From Thermoflexibacter ruber (GTDB taxonomy: Bacteria; Bacteroidota; Bacteroidia; Cytophagales; Thermoflexibacteraceae): 64,000 nt of DNA. Location of the stretch: NCBI RefSeq assembly GCF_900113045.1, contig NZ_FONY01000017.1, positions 46,878 to 110,877 on the forward strand. Direction: 5' to 3'. Below the pieces are notes generated by a model. That model was not told the DNA's origin, did not search any database, and was given only the letters and a program-made list of their open reading frames with translations. Position 1 is the first letter of the stretch. Every line of letters begins with the position of its first letter. Positions 38,901 to 48,487 of the stretch are shown here, in pieces. Both the position numbers and the translations under genes were made by a program.

Positions 38901-40016
38901 ATGATAATCAAGCCAAAACTTCATATCAAAGTCAAAGAAGCCCCAACGGCAGAAACTGACCATAGTAAACCACCTCTCAAAGATATTAGAAAGTTGAGTT
39001 TGGAGGAGTTAAAGGTATTCTTTGTAGAACAGGGGGAAAAAGCTTTTCGCGCTAAACAGGTATATGAGTGGCTATGGAAAAAATCTGTTACTGATTTTGA
39101 ACAAATGACCAACCTGCCTGTAAGTTTGCGTATGCTTATGGCAACACACTTCACGATTAATCCTGTAACCATAGCTCAGGAGCAGATAAGCAAGGACGGC
39201 ACGGTAAAAGTAGGATTTAGATTGTACGATGGAAATTTAGTGGAGGGGGTTTTGATACCTACCGAAGACCGCATGACTGCTTGTATTTCTTCTCAGGTGG
39301 GATGTTCGCTGACATGCAAGTTTTGCGCAACGGGTTACATGGAGAGGGTTCGTAACCTTGACCCTGCGGAGATGTATGACCAAGTAGTATTGATAGACCG
39401 TATTGCTCGCCTTACATATCAAATGCCTTTGACCAATATCGTCTATATGGGCATGGGAGAGCCGATGCTCAACTATGCCAATGTGTTGAAATCTACAGAG
39501 TTAATTACCTCATCAGAGGGTTTGGGCATGGCGGCTAAACGTATTACCGTTTCTACTGCGGGCATAGCCAAAATGATAAAAAAGTTAGGAGATGACGGTG
39601 TGAAATTTAACTTGGCTCTTTCGCTTCATGCGGCAAATGACGTAAAAAGGAATCAAATCATGCCTATCAACGAGAGTAATACTTTGGAAGCCTTACGCGA
39701 TGCACTTAAATATTTTTATCAAAAAACTAAAAACAAGGTAACTTTTGAATACATTGTATTCAACAATTTTAATGATACGCTCAAGGATGCTGAGGAACTG
39801 TACCGTTTCTGCAAGCACCTCCCTGCTAAAGTCAATATCATAGAATATAACCCTATCGCTGAGGCGGAATTTACGAACGCTGAGGAAGATAAGATTAGCA
39901 AATTTGCTAAGTATTTAGAAGATAGGGGGATAGTTGTCAATATACGTCGTAGCAGAGGCAAAGATATAGATGCCGCTTGCGGGCAGTTAGCTATCAAAGA
40001 AAGAAATAAAGAATAA
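38901..40016 (+). CDS. rlmN: 23S rRNA (A2503-C2) / tRNA (A37-C2) methyltransferase RlmN
   Basis: 371 residues. Radical-SAM motif CSLTCKFC (Cys about 135, 139, 142), followed by GMGEPMLNY, and the methyl-carrying C-terminal Cys in DIDAACGQLA (about residue 359). A helical N-terminal RNA-binding part precedes the barrel. It methylates C2 of A2503 in 23S rRNA and of A37 in some tRNAs. Convergent with the protease gene, separated by a terminator hairpin. Confidence 0.97.
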   Translation: MIIKPKLHIKVKEAPTAETDHSKPPLKDIRKLSLEELKVFFVEQGEKAFRAKQVYEWLWKKSVTDFEQMTNLPVSLRMLMATHFTINPVTIAQEQISKDGTVKVGFRLYDGNLVEGVLIPTEDRMTACISSQVGCSLTCKFCATGYMERVRNLDPAEMYDQVVLIDRIARLTYQMPLTNIVYMGMGEPMLNYANVLKSTELITSSEGLGMAAKRITVSTAGIAKMIKKLGDDGVKFNLALSLHAANDVKRNQIMPINESNTLEALRDALKYFYQKTKNKVTFEYIVFNNFNDTLKDAEELYRFCKHLPAKVNIIEYNPIAEAEFTNAEEDKISKFAKYLEDRGIVVNIRRSRGKDIDAACGQLAIKERNKE

Positions 40017-40019
40017 GGC

Positions 40020-40048
40020 AAAAAAAAGCACCGCAAAAATTGCGATGC
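40020..40048 (-). terminator. Terminator of the HtrA-like gene
   Basis: Read on the minus strand: stem GCATCGCAA/TTGCGGTGC (one internal mismatch) followed by eight T (40027-40020). It lies between convergent rlmN and the protease gene. Confidence 0.75.
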
Positions 40049-40082
40049 CTTTAAAACTCAAAACAAACAACTAATCAACCAA

Positions 40083-41519
40083 TCAAAAACCTATTCCGTA
40101 AAACGCTTTGTCGCCGTTTGGCTCTATGCCTTCTACGATGATTTTATCTTTTCTCGTTCTTAAAGCTGATTTCAAATCAGCTAAGGTTTGTATCTTTAGT
40201 TTATCGATATGGGTAATAATAAAACCTTCCATTACCTTACTTTTTTTCAACTTCCCTTCCTTGAGCTTTACTATTTTTACCCCTCCTTCTATGTCGTGCT
40301 TTTTCTTATCTGATTGATTCACTTCTGCGACTTCCGCACCCAATTCCTCAAAATTTTCAGTTAATTTAGTAACAACGGCTTCATTATTTTTGTTCTTTAA
40401 AGTTAAATAAACTTTTTTCTCCACTCCTCCCCGCTCAAAAACTACTGCAATACGCTCTCCCGGTCTGTGTCGTGCTACTATCTCCTGTAAGGCTGCAACG
40501 GTATTTACTTCCACGTCTTCTACTTTGGTAATAATATCACCAATTTCCATGCCAGCCTCATCAGCCGCACTTTTAGGATTAACATTTACTACGAATACGC
40601 CTTTGATATTTTTGATACCGTATTGATTTGCCAAACTTGCATCTATGTCTCTGATATTTACCCCTAATAGCCCTCTTTGCACTTCGCCATACCTAAGTAA
40701 ATCTTCAGCTACTTTTTTAGCTAAGGTAACAGGCACCGCAAAAGAGTAGCCTGCATATCCACCTGTTTTGGTGGCGATTGCCGTATTTATCCCAATTAGT
40801 TCTCCTTTGAGATTGACTAAGGCGCCCCCGCTATTGCCCGGATTGACGGCGGCATCGGTTTGGATAAAAGATTCTATTTGTAAGCCATCTCTACTTCTCA
40901 AAATATTGATATTGCGTGCTTTTGCGCTGATGATACCCGCAGTAACCGTAGAGGTCAAATCAAAAGGATTGCCTACTGCCAATACCCATTCGCCTATTTT
41001 TAAGTTATCAGAATTGCCAAATTCGATAGTAGGTAAGTTTTTTGCTTGAATTTTGATAAGGGCTAAATCTGTGGTTGGGTCTGTGCCTATGATAGTGCCT
41101 TGGTAACTTCTTTTGTCGTTCAGGATTACATCAAATTTATCCGATTCGTCTATGACGTGGTGATTGGTCAGAATATAGCCATCTTCTGAAATAATGACTC
41201 CCGAGCCAGAGGCAAATCGGGAAAAATCTCCATCACTACGTTCTCTAAACCAGTCGTAATCAGCATGTTTGTAATAAGTACGTATGTGTACTACCGCAGG
41301 CGTAACCTTATCTGCCGCCAAGACGAAATTTAGTCCCTCAGGAACGGTAAAGTTATCCAGCAATTTTTTGTTGAAGTTGGTAAGTTGAATATCTTGCTTT
41401 TCATTAGGGAGTTGCACAGAGGGGGATTCAAAAAAAGATTTGTACCCCACTAAGGTCAAAATACCACCTAACAAAGAGGCAATGATTAAGGAAAAAAGGT
41501 ATGAAAACTTGTTCATCAT
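40083..41519 (-). CDS. degP: HtrA/DegP-family periplasmic serine protease
   Basis: 478 residues. N-terminal membrane/signal segment (LFSLIIASLLGGILTLVGY), trypsin-like domain with His121 (TNHHV), Asp151 (TDLALIK) and Ser230 (GNSGGALVN), then two PDZ domains (RGLLGVNIRDID and a shorter C-terminal one starting around residue 400). It degrades or refolds misfolded envelope proteins. Single gene with a clear terminator. Confidence 0.95.
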   Translation of the reverse strand: MMNKFSYLFSLIIASLLGGILTLVGYKSFFESPSVQLPNEKQDIQLTNFNKKLLDNFTVPEGLNFVLAADKVTPAVVHIRTYYKHADYDWFRERSDGDFSRFASGSGVIISEDGYILTNHHVIDESDKFDVILNDKRSYQGTIIGTDPTTDLALIKIQAKNLPTIEFGNSDNLKIGEWVLAVGNPFDLTSTVTAGIISAKARNINILRSRDGLQIESFIQTDAAVNPGNSGGALVNLKGELIGINTAIATKTGGYAGYSFAVPVTLAKKVAEDLLRYGEVQRGLLGVNIRDIDASLANQYGIKNIKGVFVVNVNPKSAADEAGMEIGDIITKVEDVEVNTVAALQEIVARHRPGERIAVVFERGGVEKKVYLTLKNKNNEAVVTKLTENFEELGAEVAEVNQSDKKKHDIEGGVKIVKLKEGKLKKSKVMEGFIITHIDKLKIQTLADLKSALRTRKDKIIVEGIEPNGDKAFYGIGF

Positions 41520-41624
41520 AGATGTTGTTTTTAGAAGATTGGCTCAAATTCAAAAGCAAGCATTATTCCATATATTGGGGAATAATGTGAAATTTAGTAA
41601 TAATTTTAAATATAACAAATAAAA

Positions 41625-42374
41625 TTACGGTTTGATTTTGTTTTGAATGGCTTTTTTCAAGTTCTGATATTCTTTAATCTCTGGGTGAAGTTTGAGTGCA
41701 TTGTCTATATCTTGGAGTGCAAGTTTATAGTTTTCCATATTGTAGTAAGCATTGGAGCGGTGGTAATAGCCTTCTGCGTAATTGGGGTTCAAGGTGAGTG
41801 CTTTGGTCATGTCCTGTATTCCCTGTTCTTTGAAACCCAATAAGAAACGTGAAAATCCTAAATAGTTATGTGCTTCTGCTATGCTATCATCTAAAAGTAC
41901 GCACTGATAGAGATTTCTCGCCGCAAAATCATAGTTTTGAAGGTAAAAATAAGCCATGCCTAAGTTGTAGTAAACACTTGGATTTTTAGGGTCTAAACTC
42001 ATCGCTTCGGCAAAATCGTTAGTTGCTTTTTCAAAACTTCCTAAGCTGGCATGGAGCATTCCACGATTGGTAAAGGCATCAGCATCTTTGGGATTCAACT
42101 CTATGGCTTTATCAAAATCTAAGCGCGCATTGAGAAAATCTTGCATTTGAAAATAAGCACTTCCCCTGTTGTTATATGCTCTGGCAAAGTACTCGTCTTT
42201 GGCAAGTACTTTATCGTATAGGGCGATTGCCTCTTTGTACTTTTGCTGTTCGTAGAGGGCATTAGCTTGTTTAAAGAGTTCTTCTGCACTTGGCTCTTTT
42301 TCGCTCTGTGCAAATAGAGGCAGTGTAAACGCTGAGAAAAATAGATAGGATAATAAAAAAAGTTTTTTATTCAT
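41625..42374 (-). CDS. TPR-repeat periplasmic protein
   Basis: 249 residues. Signal peptide (LFLLSYLFFSAFTLPLFAQ), then six consecutive tetratricopeptide repeats (units ending ...YNNRGSAYF, ...FTNRGMLHASLG, ...YYNLGMAYFYLQ, ...HNYLGFSRFLLG, ...YYHRSNAYYNME). A protein-protein scaffold, probably periplasmic or lipoprotein-independent; partner unknown. Tail-to-head with the protease gene 105 bp downstream. Confidence 0.88.
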   Translation of the reverse strand: MNKKLFLLSYLFFSAFTLPLFAQSEKEPSAEELFKQANALYEQQKYKEAIALYDKVLAKDEYFARAYNNRGSAYFQMQDFLNARLDFDKAIELNPKDADAFTNRGMLHASLGSFEKATNDFAEAMSLDPKNPSVYYNLGMAYFYLQNYDFAARNLYQCVLLDDSIAEAHNYLGFSRFLLGFKEQGIQDMTKALTLNPNYAEGYYHRSNAYYNMENYKLALQDIDNALKLHPEIKEYQNLKKAIQNKIKP

Positions 42375-42490
42375 TAAATTAACTTTAAGTTTTGATTTTT
42401 AAAATTTTCTAAACTGAACGTAGTTTTTATCGTAAGAAAGGCAGGTTTGTGTTTACACCCATAGCCTACCTCTCCAACCGAAAGAGTAAA

Positions 42491-43495
42491 CTACCACCTA
42501 ATCAGTGCAGAAGCCCAAGTAAATCCACTTCCAAAGGCACACAAACATACTAAATCACCTTCTTTAACTTTTCCTGATTCGTAAGCCTCACAAAGTGCGA
42601 TAGGTATAGAAGCGGCGGTAGTATTGCCGTAATTATGGATATTGCTGGCTATTTTTTCGTCAGGAAAACCAAATTTTTGCTGAATCGCTTGGGTAATGCG
42701 TGCATTAGCTTGGTGAGGAACGATGTAGTCTAAGTCTTCAGGTTTGTAGCCGTTGGTTTCTAAGGCTTCCATAATGGCTTCGGGCATGCGTGTAACAGCG
42801 TGTTTAAATACATAGCTCCCGTTCATTACAGGATAAAAACCGCCTCCCGGTCTGATTTCCTCTGGATTATTCTTGTTTTTTCCGCTTGTATGTGGGTAGA
42901 TGACTGCCAACTCTTCAGCAAACTTGCCTTCGCAGTGCAAGTGAGTAGATAGAACTCCCTTTTGAGTATCATTTGTTGCTGTCAAGACTACAGCCCCTGC
43001 CCCATCTCCAAAAATTACCGAAACATGCCTTCCTGCGTCAGAGTAGTCCAACCCGCTTGAGTGTATTTCAGAACCCACTAATAGCACATTTTTATACATT
43101 CCTGTTTTGATGAATTGGTCTGCTACCGAAAGTCCGTAGATAAAGCCCGAACACTGCGCTCTCAAATCTATTGCCGCAATATTGCGAAAATCCATAGAGC
43201 GTTGTAACAAGACTCCCGAGCCGGGGAAATAATAGTCTGGGCTGAGCGTAGCATATACTATCAAATCGATGTCTTGGGGGTTAAGTCCTGCGCGGTCTAA
43301 GGCTATTTGAGAGGCTTTGACCGCCATACCGTAGTTGGTATCTCCTTTTTCTGGGTCAAAATAGTGCCTTTGTTTAATGCCTGTACGTTCTTGAATCCAC
43401 TCGTCTGTGGTATTCATAATTTTGGTAAGGTCTTCGTTAGTAACGATTTTGTCAGGTACATGAAAACCAATGCCTACAATTTTAGAGTTTTTCAT
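42491..43495 (-). CDS. fabH: 3-oxoacyl-ACP synthase III (FabH-like)
   Basis: 334 residues. Thiolase-fold condensing enzyme with the active-site Cys115 (AQCSGF), His in VPHQANARI (about 260) and Asn in NYGNTTAASIP (about 291), and the GSGFTWASALIRW ending of FabH. It condenses acetyl-CoA-type primers with malonyl-ACP to start fatty acid synthesis. The gene is not in a fab cluster, so it may be a second FabH or a branched-chain/aryl-polyene-type starter enzyme. Confidence 0.93.
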   Translation of the reverse strand: MKNSKIVGIGFHVPDKIVTNEDLTKIMNTTDEWIQERTGIKQRHYFDPEKGDTNYGMAVKASQIALDRAGLNPQDIDLIVYATLSPDYYFPGSGVLLQRSMDFRNIAAIDLRAQCSGFIYGLSVADQFIKTGMYKNVLLVGSEIHSSGLDYSDAGRHVSVIFGDGAGAVVLTATNDTQKGVLSTHLHCEGKFAEELAVIYPHTSGKNKNNPEEIRPGGGFYPVMNGSYVFKHAVTRMPEAIMEALETNGYKPEDLDYIVPHQANARITQAIQQKFGFPDEKIASNIHNYGNTTAASIPIALCEAYESGKVKEGDLVCLCAFGSGFTWASALIRW

Positions 43496-43977
43496 ACGTA
43501 TAGTCTATATGGTTTGTTTTTTATTGGTATTGAAGTGATAAACACTATGGCTTGCAAAGTTATGGATTGGCTCTCAAAGAATATCAAAATTTGTAAGTAA
43601 TTCTTAATCTGCTTTCTCCTTTATTAGAGGAGTAAGTATATTAACAAAAATAACCGACCCATCCCCACCCCTTCCTCTCTTAGGGAAGGAAGTTAAGTCT
43701 TTGATTATCAATAAATTTTAAAGATATTGATTTAGATTCATTATATGCCCAAACAAAATTAGTTTACGAATTGATTTGAGTGAAAAAGCATTATTATCAA
43801 TCTTTTACACCTACACAGGTTTGAGGAACTTGTCAGGAGTGAATATAAACTCTCCTCTTAAAATTTGATTTTTGAAATAAGATTCTATATTTTTATGCAG
43901 TCCAAACACATCTATTTTTTTCTGGTATCCAAATTACCAAAGGACACAAGTACTATCATGTGTAAATTTTTTAAGTA
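43496..43977. other. Intergenic region with one GC-rich hairpin
   Basis: 482 bp between divergent fabH and trmO. A C-rich tract leads into a short hairpin CCTTCC/GGAAGG (43670-43675 with 43684-43689), which stands out from the AT-rich surroundings and has the look of a degenerate repeat. No ORF or promoter box could be supported. Confidence 0.4.
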
Positions 43978-44433
43978 ATGATTGCTATTTCTACTATTGG
44001 CAATGTAGTCAATCAGATTGATGACATTGCGTTTATGGATTACAAAGAGGTCTGTTCAGAGATTCATCTTAACGAACTTTTTACCGAAGAGAGTCTAAGA
44101 GAACTCGACCAATTTTCTCATTTGGAGGTACTATTTTTCTTTCATAAAATAGGTAAAAGTGAAAGGATTTTTGAAGGTAAACAATCTCTATTGGGCAATT
44201 TTCCTAAGGTAGGCGTATTTGCCCTTCGCTCTAATAATCGCCCCAGCCGCATAGGACAATCCATAGTAAGATTAGAAAAAATAGAGGGCAAGGTCTTGTT
44301 TGTAAAAGGCTTAGATGCTATCAACGGTACTCCCGTCGTAGATATCAAGCCTGTAGTGCGCGAGTTGTTACCTTCCCCCAATGAGATTATTCAGCCTACA
44401 TGGGCAAGAGAAATGATGCGCTATTATGCTTAA
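43978..44433 (+). CDS. trmO: TrmO/TsaA-family tRNA (t6A37) N6-methyltransferase
   Basis: 151 residues. The TsaA-like beta-barrel fold is marked by GVFALRSNNRPSRIGQS (about residue 79) and GLDAINGTPVVDIKPVV (about 111). E. coli TrmO methylates N6-threonylcarbamoyladenosine at position 37 of tRNA-Thr. The protein lacks the extra C-terminal domain of E. coli TrmO, so the exact tRNA substrate is uncertain. Confidence 0.85.
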   Translation: MIAISTIGNVVNQIDDIAFMDYKEVCSEIHLNELFTEESLRELDQFSHLEVLFFFHKIGKSERIFEGKQSLLGNFPKVGVFALRSNNRPSRIGQSIVRLEKIEGKVLFVKGLDAINGTPVVDIKPVVRELLPSPNEIIQPTWAREMMRYYA

Positions 44434-44444
44434 AAATAAACTTT

Positions 44445-45026
44445 TTAGATTTGATGTTTGGTGAGCCATTTTTTTACGTGGCTTGCTTCATAGTTTTGCA
44501 TATTCTCTATAAGTTGTTCTGCATCAGTTTCTATCAACACCATCTCGCGACTTTGCGGCTTTACAAAACCTTCTTCCACAGCAAAATCTATGTAAGCCAA
44601 TAACTTATCAAAGAAGCCGTTGGTATTGAGCAGTCCTATGGGTTTGCTGTGTAAACCTAACTGCGCCCAGGTGAATACCTCAAAAAACTCGTCCATAGTG
44701 CCTATGCCTCCGGGCATGACTATAAAGCCTTGTGCCATGTCAGTCATGCGTTTTTTGCGTTCGTGCATAGTTTTGACCATAATCATCTCGCTTAACCTGC
44801 TGTGAGCTACTTCCATTTCTATCAAAAATTGAGGGATAATCCCCACCACTTTGCCTCCGTTCTGCATGACAGTATCCGCCATGATGCCCATCAGCCCTAC
44901 CCTACCACCACCATATATAAGCCTGATTTGCTTTTTCACAAATAACAGTCCTAATTCTTGTGCAGTTTGCTTGTAAATAGGATTTTTCCCTACCGCAGAA
45001 CCGCAAAATATGCATATATTTTTCAT
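44445..45026 (-). CDS. LOG-family nucleotide phosphoribohydrolase
   Basis: 193 residues from the ATG at 45026, whose ATGA overlaps the stop of the DUF3137 gene. Rossmann-like fold with FCGSAVG at the N-terminus, YGGGRVGLMG near residue 38 and the LOG catalytic motif MPGGIGTMDE near residue 106, preceded by MHERK. LOG enzymes cleave nucleoside monophosphates (including cytokinin nucleotides) to base and ribose phosphate. Translationally coupled to DUF3137. Confidence 0.93.
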   Translation of the reverse strand: MKNICIFCGSAVGKNPIYKQTAQELGLLFVKKQIRLIYGGGRVGLMGIMADTVMQNGGKVVGIIPQFLIEMEVAHSRLSEMIMVKTMHERKKRMTDMAQGFIVMPGGIGTMDEFFEVFTWAQLGLHSKPIGLLNTNGFFDKLLAYIDFAVEEGFVKPQSREMVLIETDAEQLIENMQNYEASHVKKWLTKHQI

Positions 45027-46042
45027 ATTGACCAATCTACCCCCGGTTTTTTAATAAATCTTAGTCTTAGTTCATTTAACACCATACTTACAAAGGAAAT
45101 GCATAAATAAAAGCCGTTCACACTATTAGGCTGTAAGAATGTTTTTCCAATATCTGTACTTACTAATGAATCAGCGGAAAAAGCAAAGTAGATTTTGCTT
45201 TCTGCTCTATTTTCCAATTTGTTTTCTTTTTCTATCTTTATTTCCACAAAAGAAATAGCTACATCTATGCCTACACTTTGCTTAAAATTCAAGATGGCTT
45301 GGCGTAGGGGGGCTGTAATTAGGCGCATAGCTTCCAAAGGTTTGTCAGCATAAACAGCATACGCTTGGGAAAATTCCTTATCTTGGTCAAAGGGGACTTT
45401 TTGACTTCTCTGAAAATTGTACTTTTTTAATTCCTTGCCTATCAAGTATAAGTTTTGTTCTAAATCATTAGGAATAATCTCTGCGTTCAGTCCCAGATTT
45501 CTTTCAAAAGCATTGACTACCATTAGCCCTTTAAAAATATTTTGCCACTCCAATTCTTTTTTCCCTACATTTCTAAAATAGCCACAGTCTATGGTAGAAA
45601 ACAGTACCAAGTTACTGTCTAACCTTCCTTTGGTAAGATGTCTGCCCTTATAGTCTTCGGGTAACTGCAAAAATAGGCGACTTCGGGCAAAAATGTCGTA
45701 GTCCATGCCCTGCTCCTCTTTGTAGAGGGGGCTACCTATCAAAAAAGTAATGCTGTGCTTAATAACCTCATCTTCTAAGTCCTCTACGAGGTTGGGGTCT
45801 GTACCAAACTGCCTGTAAATGAAGGAAAAAACGAAAGGAACAAGCAACATAGAAACCATAATGCTCCACAAAGGGGCAAAATCTAACAAAATGACAATAA
45901 TATGAAAAACAATGAGAATGAGTACAATAAGTAAAAAAGAAATGCGTTTGTTTCCTATTGCCTTGCGCCTTGCTTCTAAGCCTTCTAACTCAGGGAAAAG
46001 TGTTTTTTCACAAAACTCGCTATATTCTTTGGCAGACTTCAT
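45023..46042 (-). CDS. DUF3137 membrane protein
   Basis: 339 residues. Two membrane helices near residues 34-52 and 57-75 (RISFLLIVLILIVFHIIVILL, then SIMVSMLLVPFVFSF), followed by a long soluble domain with the DUF3137 segments DYDIFARSRLFLQ and YKGRHLTKG. Function unknown. It is the first gene of a two-gene operon with the LOG gene (4-bp stop/start overlap). Confidence 0.85.
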   Translation of the reverse strand: MKSAKEYSEFCEKTLFPELEGLEARRKAIGNKRISFLLIVLILIVFHIIVILLDFAPLWSIMVSMLLVPFVFSFIYRQFGTDPNLVEDLEDEVIKHSITFLIGSPLYKEEQGMDYDIFARSRLFLQLPEDYKGRHLTKGRLDSNLVLFSTIDCGYFRNVGKKELEWQNIFKGLMVVNAFERNLGLNAEIIPNDLEQNLYLIGKELKKYNFQRSQKVPFDQDKEFSQAYAVYADKPLEAMRLITAPLRQAILNFKQSVGIDVAISFVEIKIEKENKLENRAESKIYFAFSADSLVSTDIGKTFLQPNSVNGFYLCISFVSMVLNELRLRFIKKPGVDWSI

Positions 46043-46377
46043 CTATAAGAGTAAGGGAATCATTACTGCACAAAGTTGCGAAAAAATATATAGTTTTCTT
46101 AGTATTTACTTGGAAATTTTTACACCTACTTCACATTGGCTTATAGTAAACTATCAATAAACATCACTTAGGTTTTTAGACAAGCTCACTGCCCTATTTT
46201 TTTTGATGAATTTCATGTTTAGCAAGGATTTTGGATTTTATTTTGATGTAAGTATCATAGAAAAATATAAGAAATTTCCTATATTTACTTGGAAAGTTTC
46301 AAAAAATTAATTTGGTTGTTGTTACATTTCTTACCTTTTGTCTATTAAGTATCAAATAGTCAATACTTTTCTCAAAA
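46043..46377. other. AT-rich divergent intergenic region with a direct repeat
   Basis: 335 bp between DUF3137 and the TPR-caspase gene. A 14-bp direct repeat TATTTACTTGGAAA occurs at 46103-46116 and 46282-46295, each preceded by a similar A/T stretch beginning GAAAAATATA. It may hold regulatory sites for the divergent genes. Confidence 0.4.
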
Positions 46378-48384
46378 ATGAAACGATTTACCCTGTTTAT
46401 TTATCTATTTTTTCCTTTGGTTGCATTTGCTCAAATCAACGCACAGGAATATTTTGAAAAGGCTTATACGGCAGCAGAGAAAGGCGACTTAGACAATGCA
46501 GTAGCTAATTACTCTGAGGTGCTACGTCTATCTCCTTACTATGTTGATGCGTATTACAATCGTGGTTGGTGCTTTATCGAATTAGGAAAATACCAAGAAG
46601 CAGTGAGAGATTTTAGTAAAATTATCGAGATAGATAAGGCTCATAAAAATGCGCATTTGAGTAGGGGCTTTGCAAGATATAACTTAGGAGATTACGAAAA
46701 AGCCATAGAAGATTACTTGACAGAACTCAAACTTCAACCCAATAATAAATTGTGTTTCAATAATATCGGTGTAGCTAAGGAAAAATTAAATCAGTTTGAG
46801 GAAGCTATGATTTACTACGATAAAGCCTTAGAAATAGATGCGGGCTATACTACTGCTTTAGAAAATAAAAATGCACTTCAAAGTCTTTTAGATAGCCTCA
46901 ATCGCCAACAACAACTGGCAAATAGCCAAACTACTTCCATAGAAAAAGATGCTGTTTTTATTACAGCTAAAGATTATTTTGACCTTGGCTACCAAGCAGG
47001 GGAAATAGGCGATTACGAAAGAGCCATAGAAAACTATAACAAAGCTATCAGTATAGACCGCAATTATAGACAGGCTTATGAGAATCGCGGCTGGGTGAAA
47101 TATCGCTTGGAAAAATATTTTTCTGCTTTGGAAGACTTAAATACTGCGCTGGATTTGGGGATAAACAAGTGGACATACAATCAGAGAGGTCTAATAAAAA
47201 TCAAATTGGGTAATTTAGAAGGAGCATTAAAAGATTTTGAGAAAGCCTTAGAAATAGATGCCGAGTATGCTACTGCTGTAGAAAACAAACGTCTGGTACA
47301 GAAGTCGTTAGATGAAAGAAACCCTAAACTGTACGACAAGACACCTCCAAAAATTTCTATTACTTCCCCTGATTTGACGACTCTGACCAGAGGCATAGGG
47401 GTAGTTCGCTTAGATGAAACCGTTACTATCGTGGGGGTAGCCCAAGATGAAAGTGGAGTAAAGGAAGTGATAGTGAATGGGAACAATGCCCAACTCCGCA
47501 TCAATGGAGAGTTTGATGTGCAAATCCCTCTTAGCCAAGGCAAAAATCCTGTAACAGTGGTTGCCTTTGACCTAAAAGGCAATAGAGCTGAGCAAACTTT
47601 TGTAATTGAGCGTCAGCCTAAAGAGGTAGTAGCCTCTACCAAAGAAACTATCTCCACCTACGGAAAAAACTACGCCTTGCTGATAGCTACTGACAAGTAC
47701 GATGAGTGGGATAACCTAAACAATCCTATTTTTGATGCAAGTAATGTGGCAGAGGAGTTAAAAACATCTTATCAGTTTGAAACTGAACTATTAAAAAATC
47801 CTACCAGAGAGCAAATCTTGCTCAAATTAAAAGAATATACCAAAAAAAGTTTTGAACCCAACGACCAACTATTCATTTTTATTGCTGGACATGGGCATTT
47901 TGACGAAGACCTCAGAGAAGGTTTCTTAGTAGCCAAAGATAGTAGGAAAAATGATGAAAGTGCCGCTTCCTATATTCCTCATCACAGTTTGCGAAGTACC
48001 ATCAACAATATCAAATGCAAGCATATTTTCTTGGTAATGGACGTTTGCTTTGGGGGAACTTTTGACCCTGCCATTGCTAAAAGAGGCGGAGCCAATGAAT
48101 ATGATAATATCTCTAAACAAGAGTTTATTGCCCGAAAGTTACGTTTTAAAACTCGTCGCTACTTAACCTCAGGTGGTAAAGAGTACGTGTCCGATGGGCG
48201 TCCGGGTATGCACTCCCCTTTTGCTCGTAGATTGTTGGAGGCACTTAGAGGCTTCGGTGGAAGCGACGGGATTCTTACCATTGGCGAAATTATTACTCAG
48301 GTGGAAGCACTGAATCCAGAGCCTAAGTCGGGTAGCTTTGGAGATGACGAGCCGGGAAGTGATTTTATCTTTGTAGTAAAATAA
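46378..48384 (+). CDS. TPR protein with C-terminal caspase-like (C14) protease domain
   Basis: 668 residues. Signal peptide (LFIYLFFPLVAFAQ), seven or so TPR units (to about residue 320), an Ig-like linker (VVRLDETVTIVGVAQDES), then a caspase/metacaspase domain starting YGKNYALLIATDKYD. The dyad is His in AGHGHFD (about 504) and Cys in MDVCFGGT (about 557). Exported caspase-like proteins of Bacteroidota have unknown roles. It is the last ordinary chromosomal gene before the cassette array. Confidence 0.9.
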   Translation: MKRFTLFIYLFFPLVAFAQINAQEYFEKAYTAAEKGDLDNAVANYSEVLRLSPYYVDAYYNRGWCFIELGKYQEAVRDFSKIIEIDKAHKNAHLSRGFARYNLGDYEKAIEDYLTELKLQPNNKLCFNNIGVAKEKLNQFEEAMIYYDKALEIDAGYTTALENKNALQSLLDSLNRQQQLANSQTTSIEKDAVFITAKDYFDLGYQAGEIGDYERAIENYNKAISIDRNYRQAYENRGWVKYRLEKYFSALEDLNTALDLGINKWTYNQRGLIKIKLGNLEGALKDFEKALEIDAEYATAVENKRLVQKSLDERNPKLYDKTPPKISITSPDLTTLTRGIGVVRLDETVTIVGVAQDESGVKEVIVNGNNAQLRINGEFDVQIPLSQGKNPVTVVAFDLKGNRAEQTFVIERQPKEVVASTKETISTYGKNYALLIATDKYDEWDNLNNPIFDASNVAEELKTSYQFETELLKNPTREQILLKLKEYTKKSFEPNDQLFIFIAGHGHFDEDLREGFLVAKDSRKNDESAASYIPHHSLRSTINNIKCKHIFLVMDVCFGGTFDPAIAKRGGANEYDNISKQEFIARKLRFKTRRYLTSGGKEYVSDGRPGMHSPFARRLLEALRGFGGSDGILTIGEIITQVEALNPEPKSGSFGDDEPGSDFIFVVK

Positions 48385-48387
48385 AAA

Positions 48388-48441
48388 GGAAATAAACGCA
48401 AGTTTTTAATAAATAAACGCAAGGGTTGCGTTTATCCAGAT
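48388..48441 (+). repeat. Left junction of the cassette array: direct repeat and hairpin
   Basis: AAATAAACGCAAG occurs twice (48390-48402 and 48411-48423). The second copy forms a perfect 10-bp hairpin with TTGCGTTTAT after a GGG loop. Five bases later the first cassette begins with GTTATGGCAC. It lacks the R''-type AAC end of the other sites, so it may be an attI-like or chromosomal insertion site, or a worn attC; without a T run it is a poor terminator. Confidence 0.5.
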
Positions 48442-48487
48442 GTTATGGCACATTTTAAAAAGACAACTCAACTAAAAACAATATAGT

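Noticed and set aside
38745..38963. Minus-strand ORF of 72 codons across the rlmN 5' end and its upstream gap
   Set aside because: It overlaps the rlmN start and promoter box and has no recognisable features.
48410..48437. Hairpin after the TPR-caspase gene considered as a Rho-independent terminator
   Set aside because: The 10-bp stem is perfect but is followed by CCAGATG rather than T residues; it is reported as the array junction instead.
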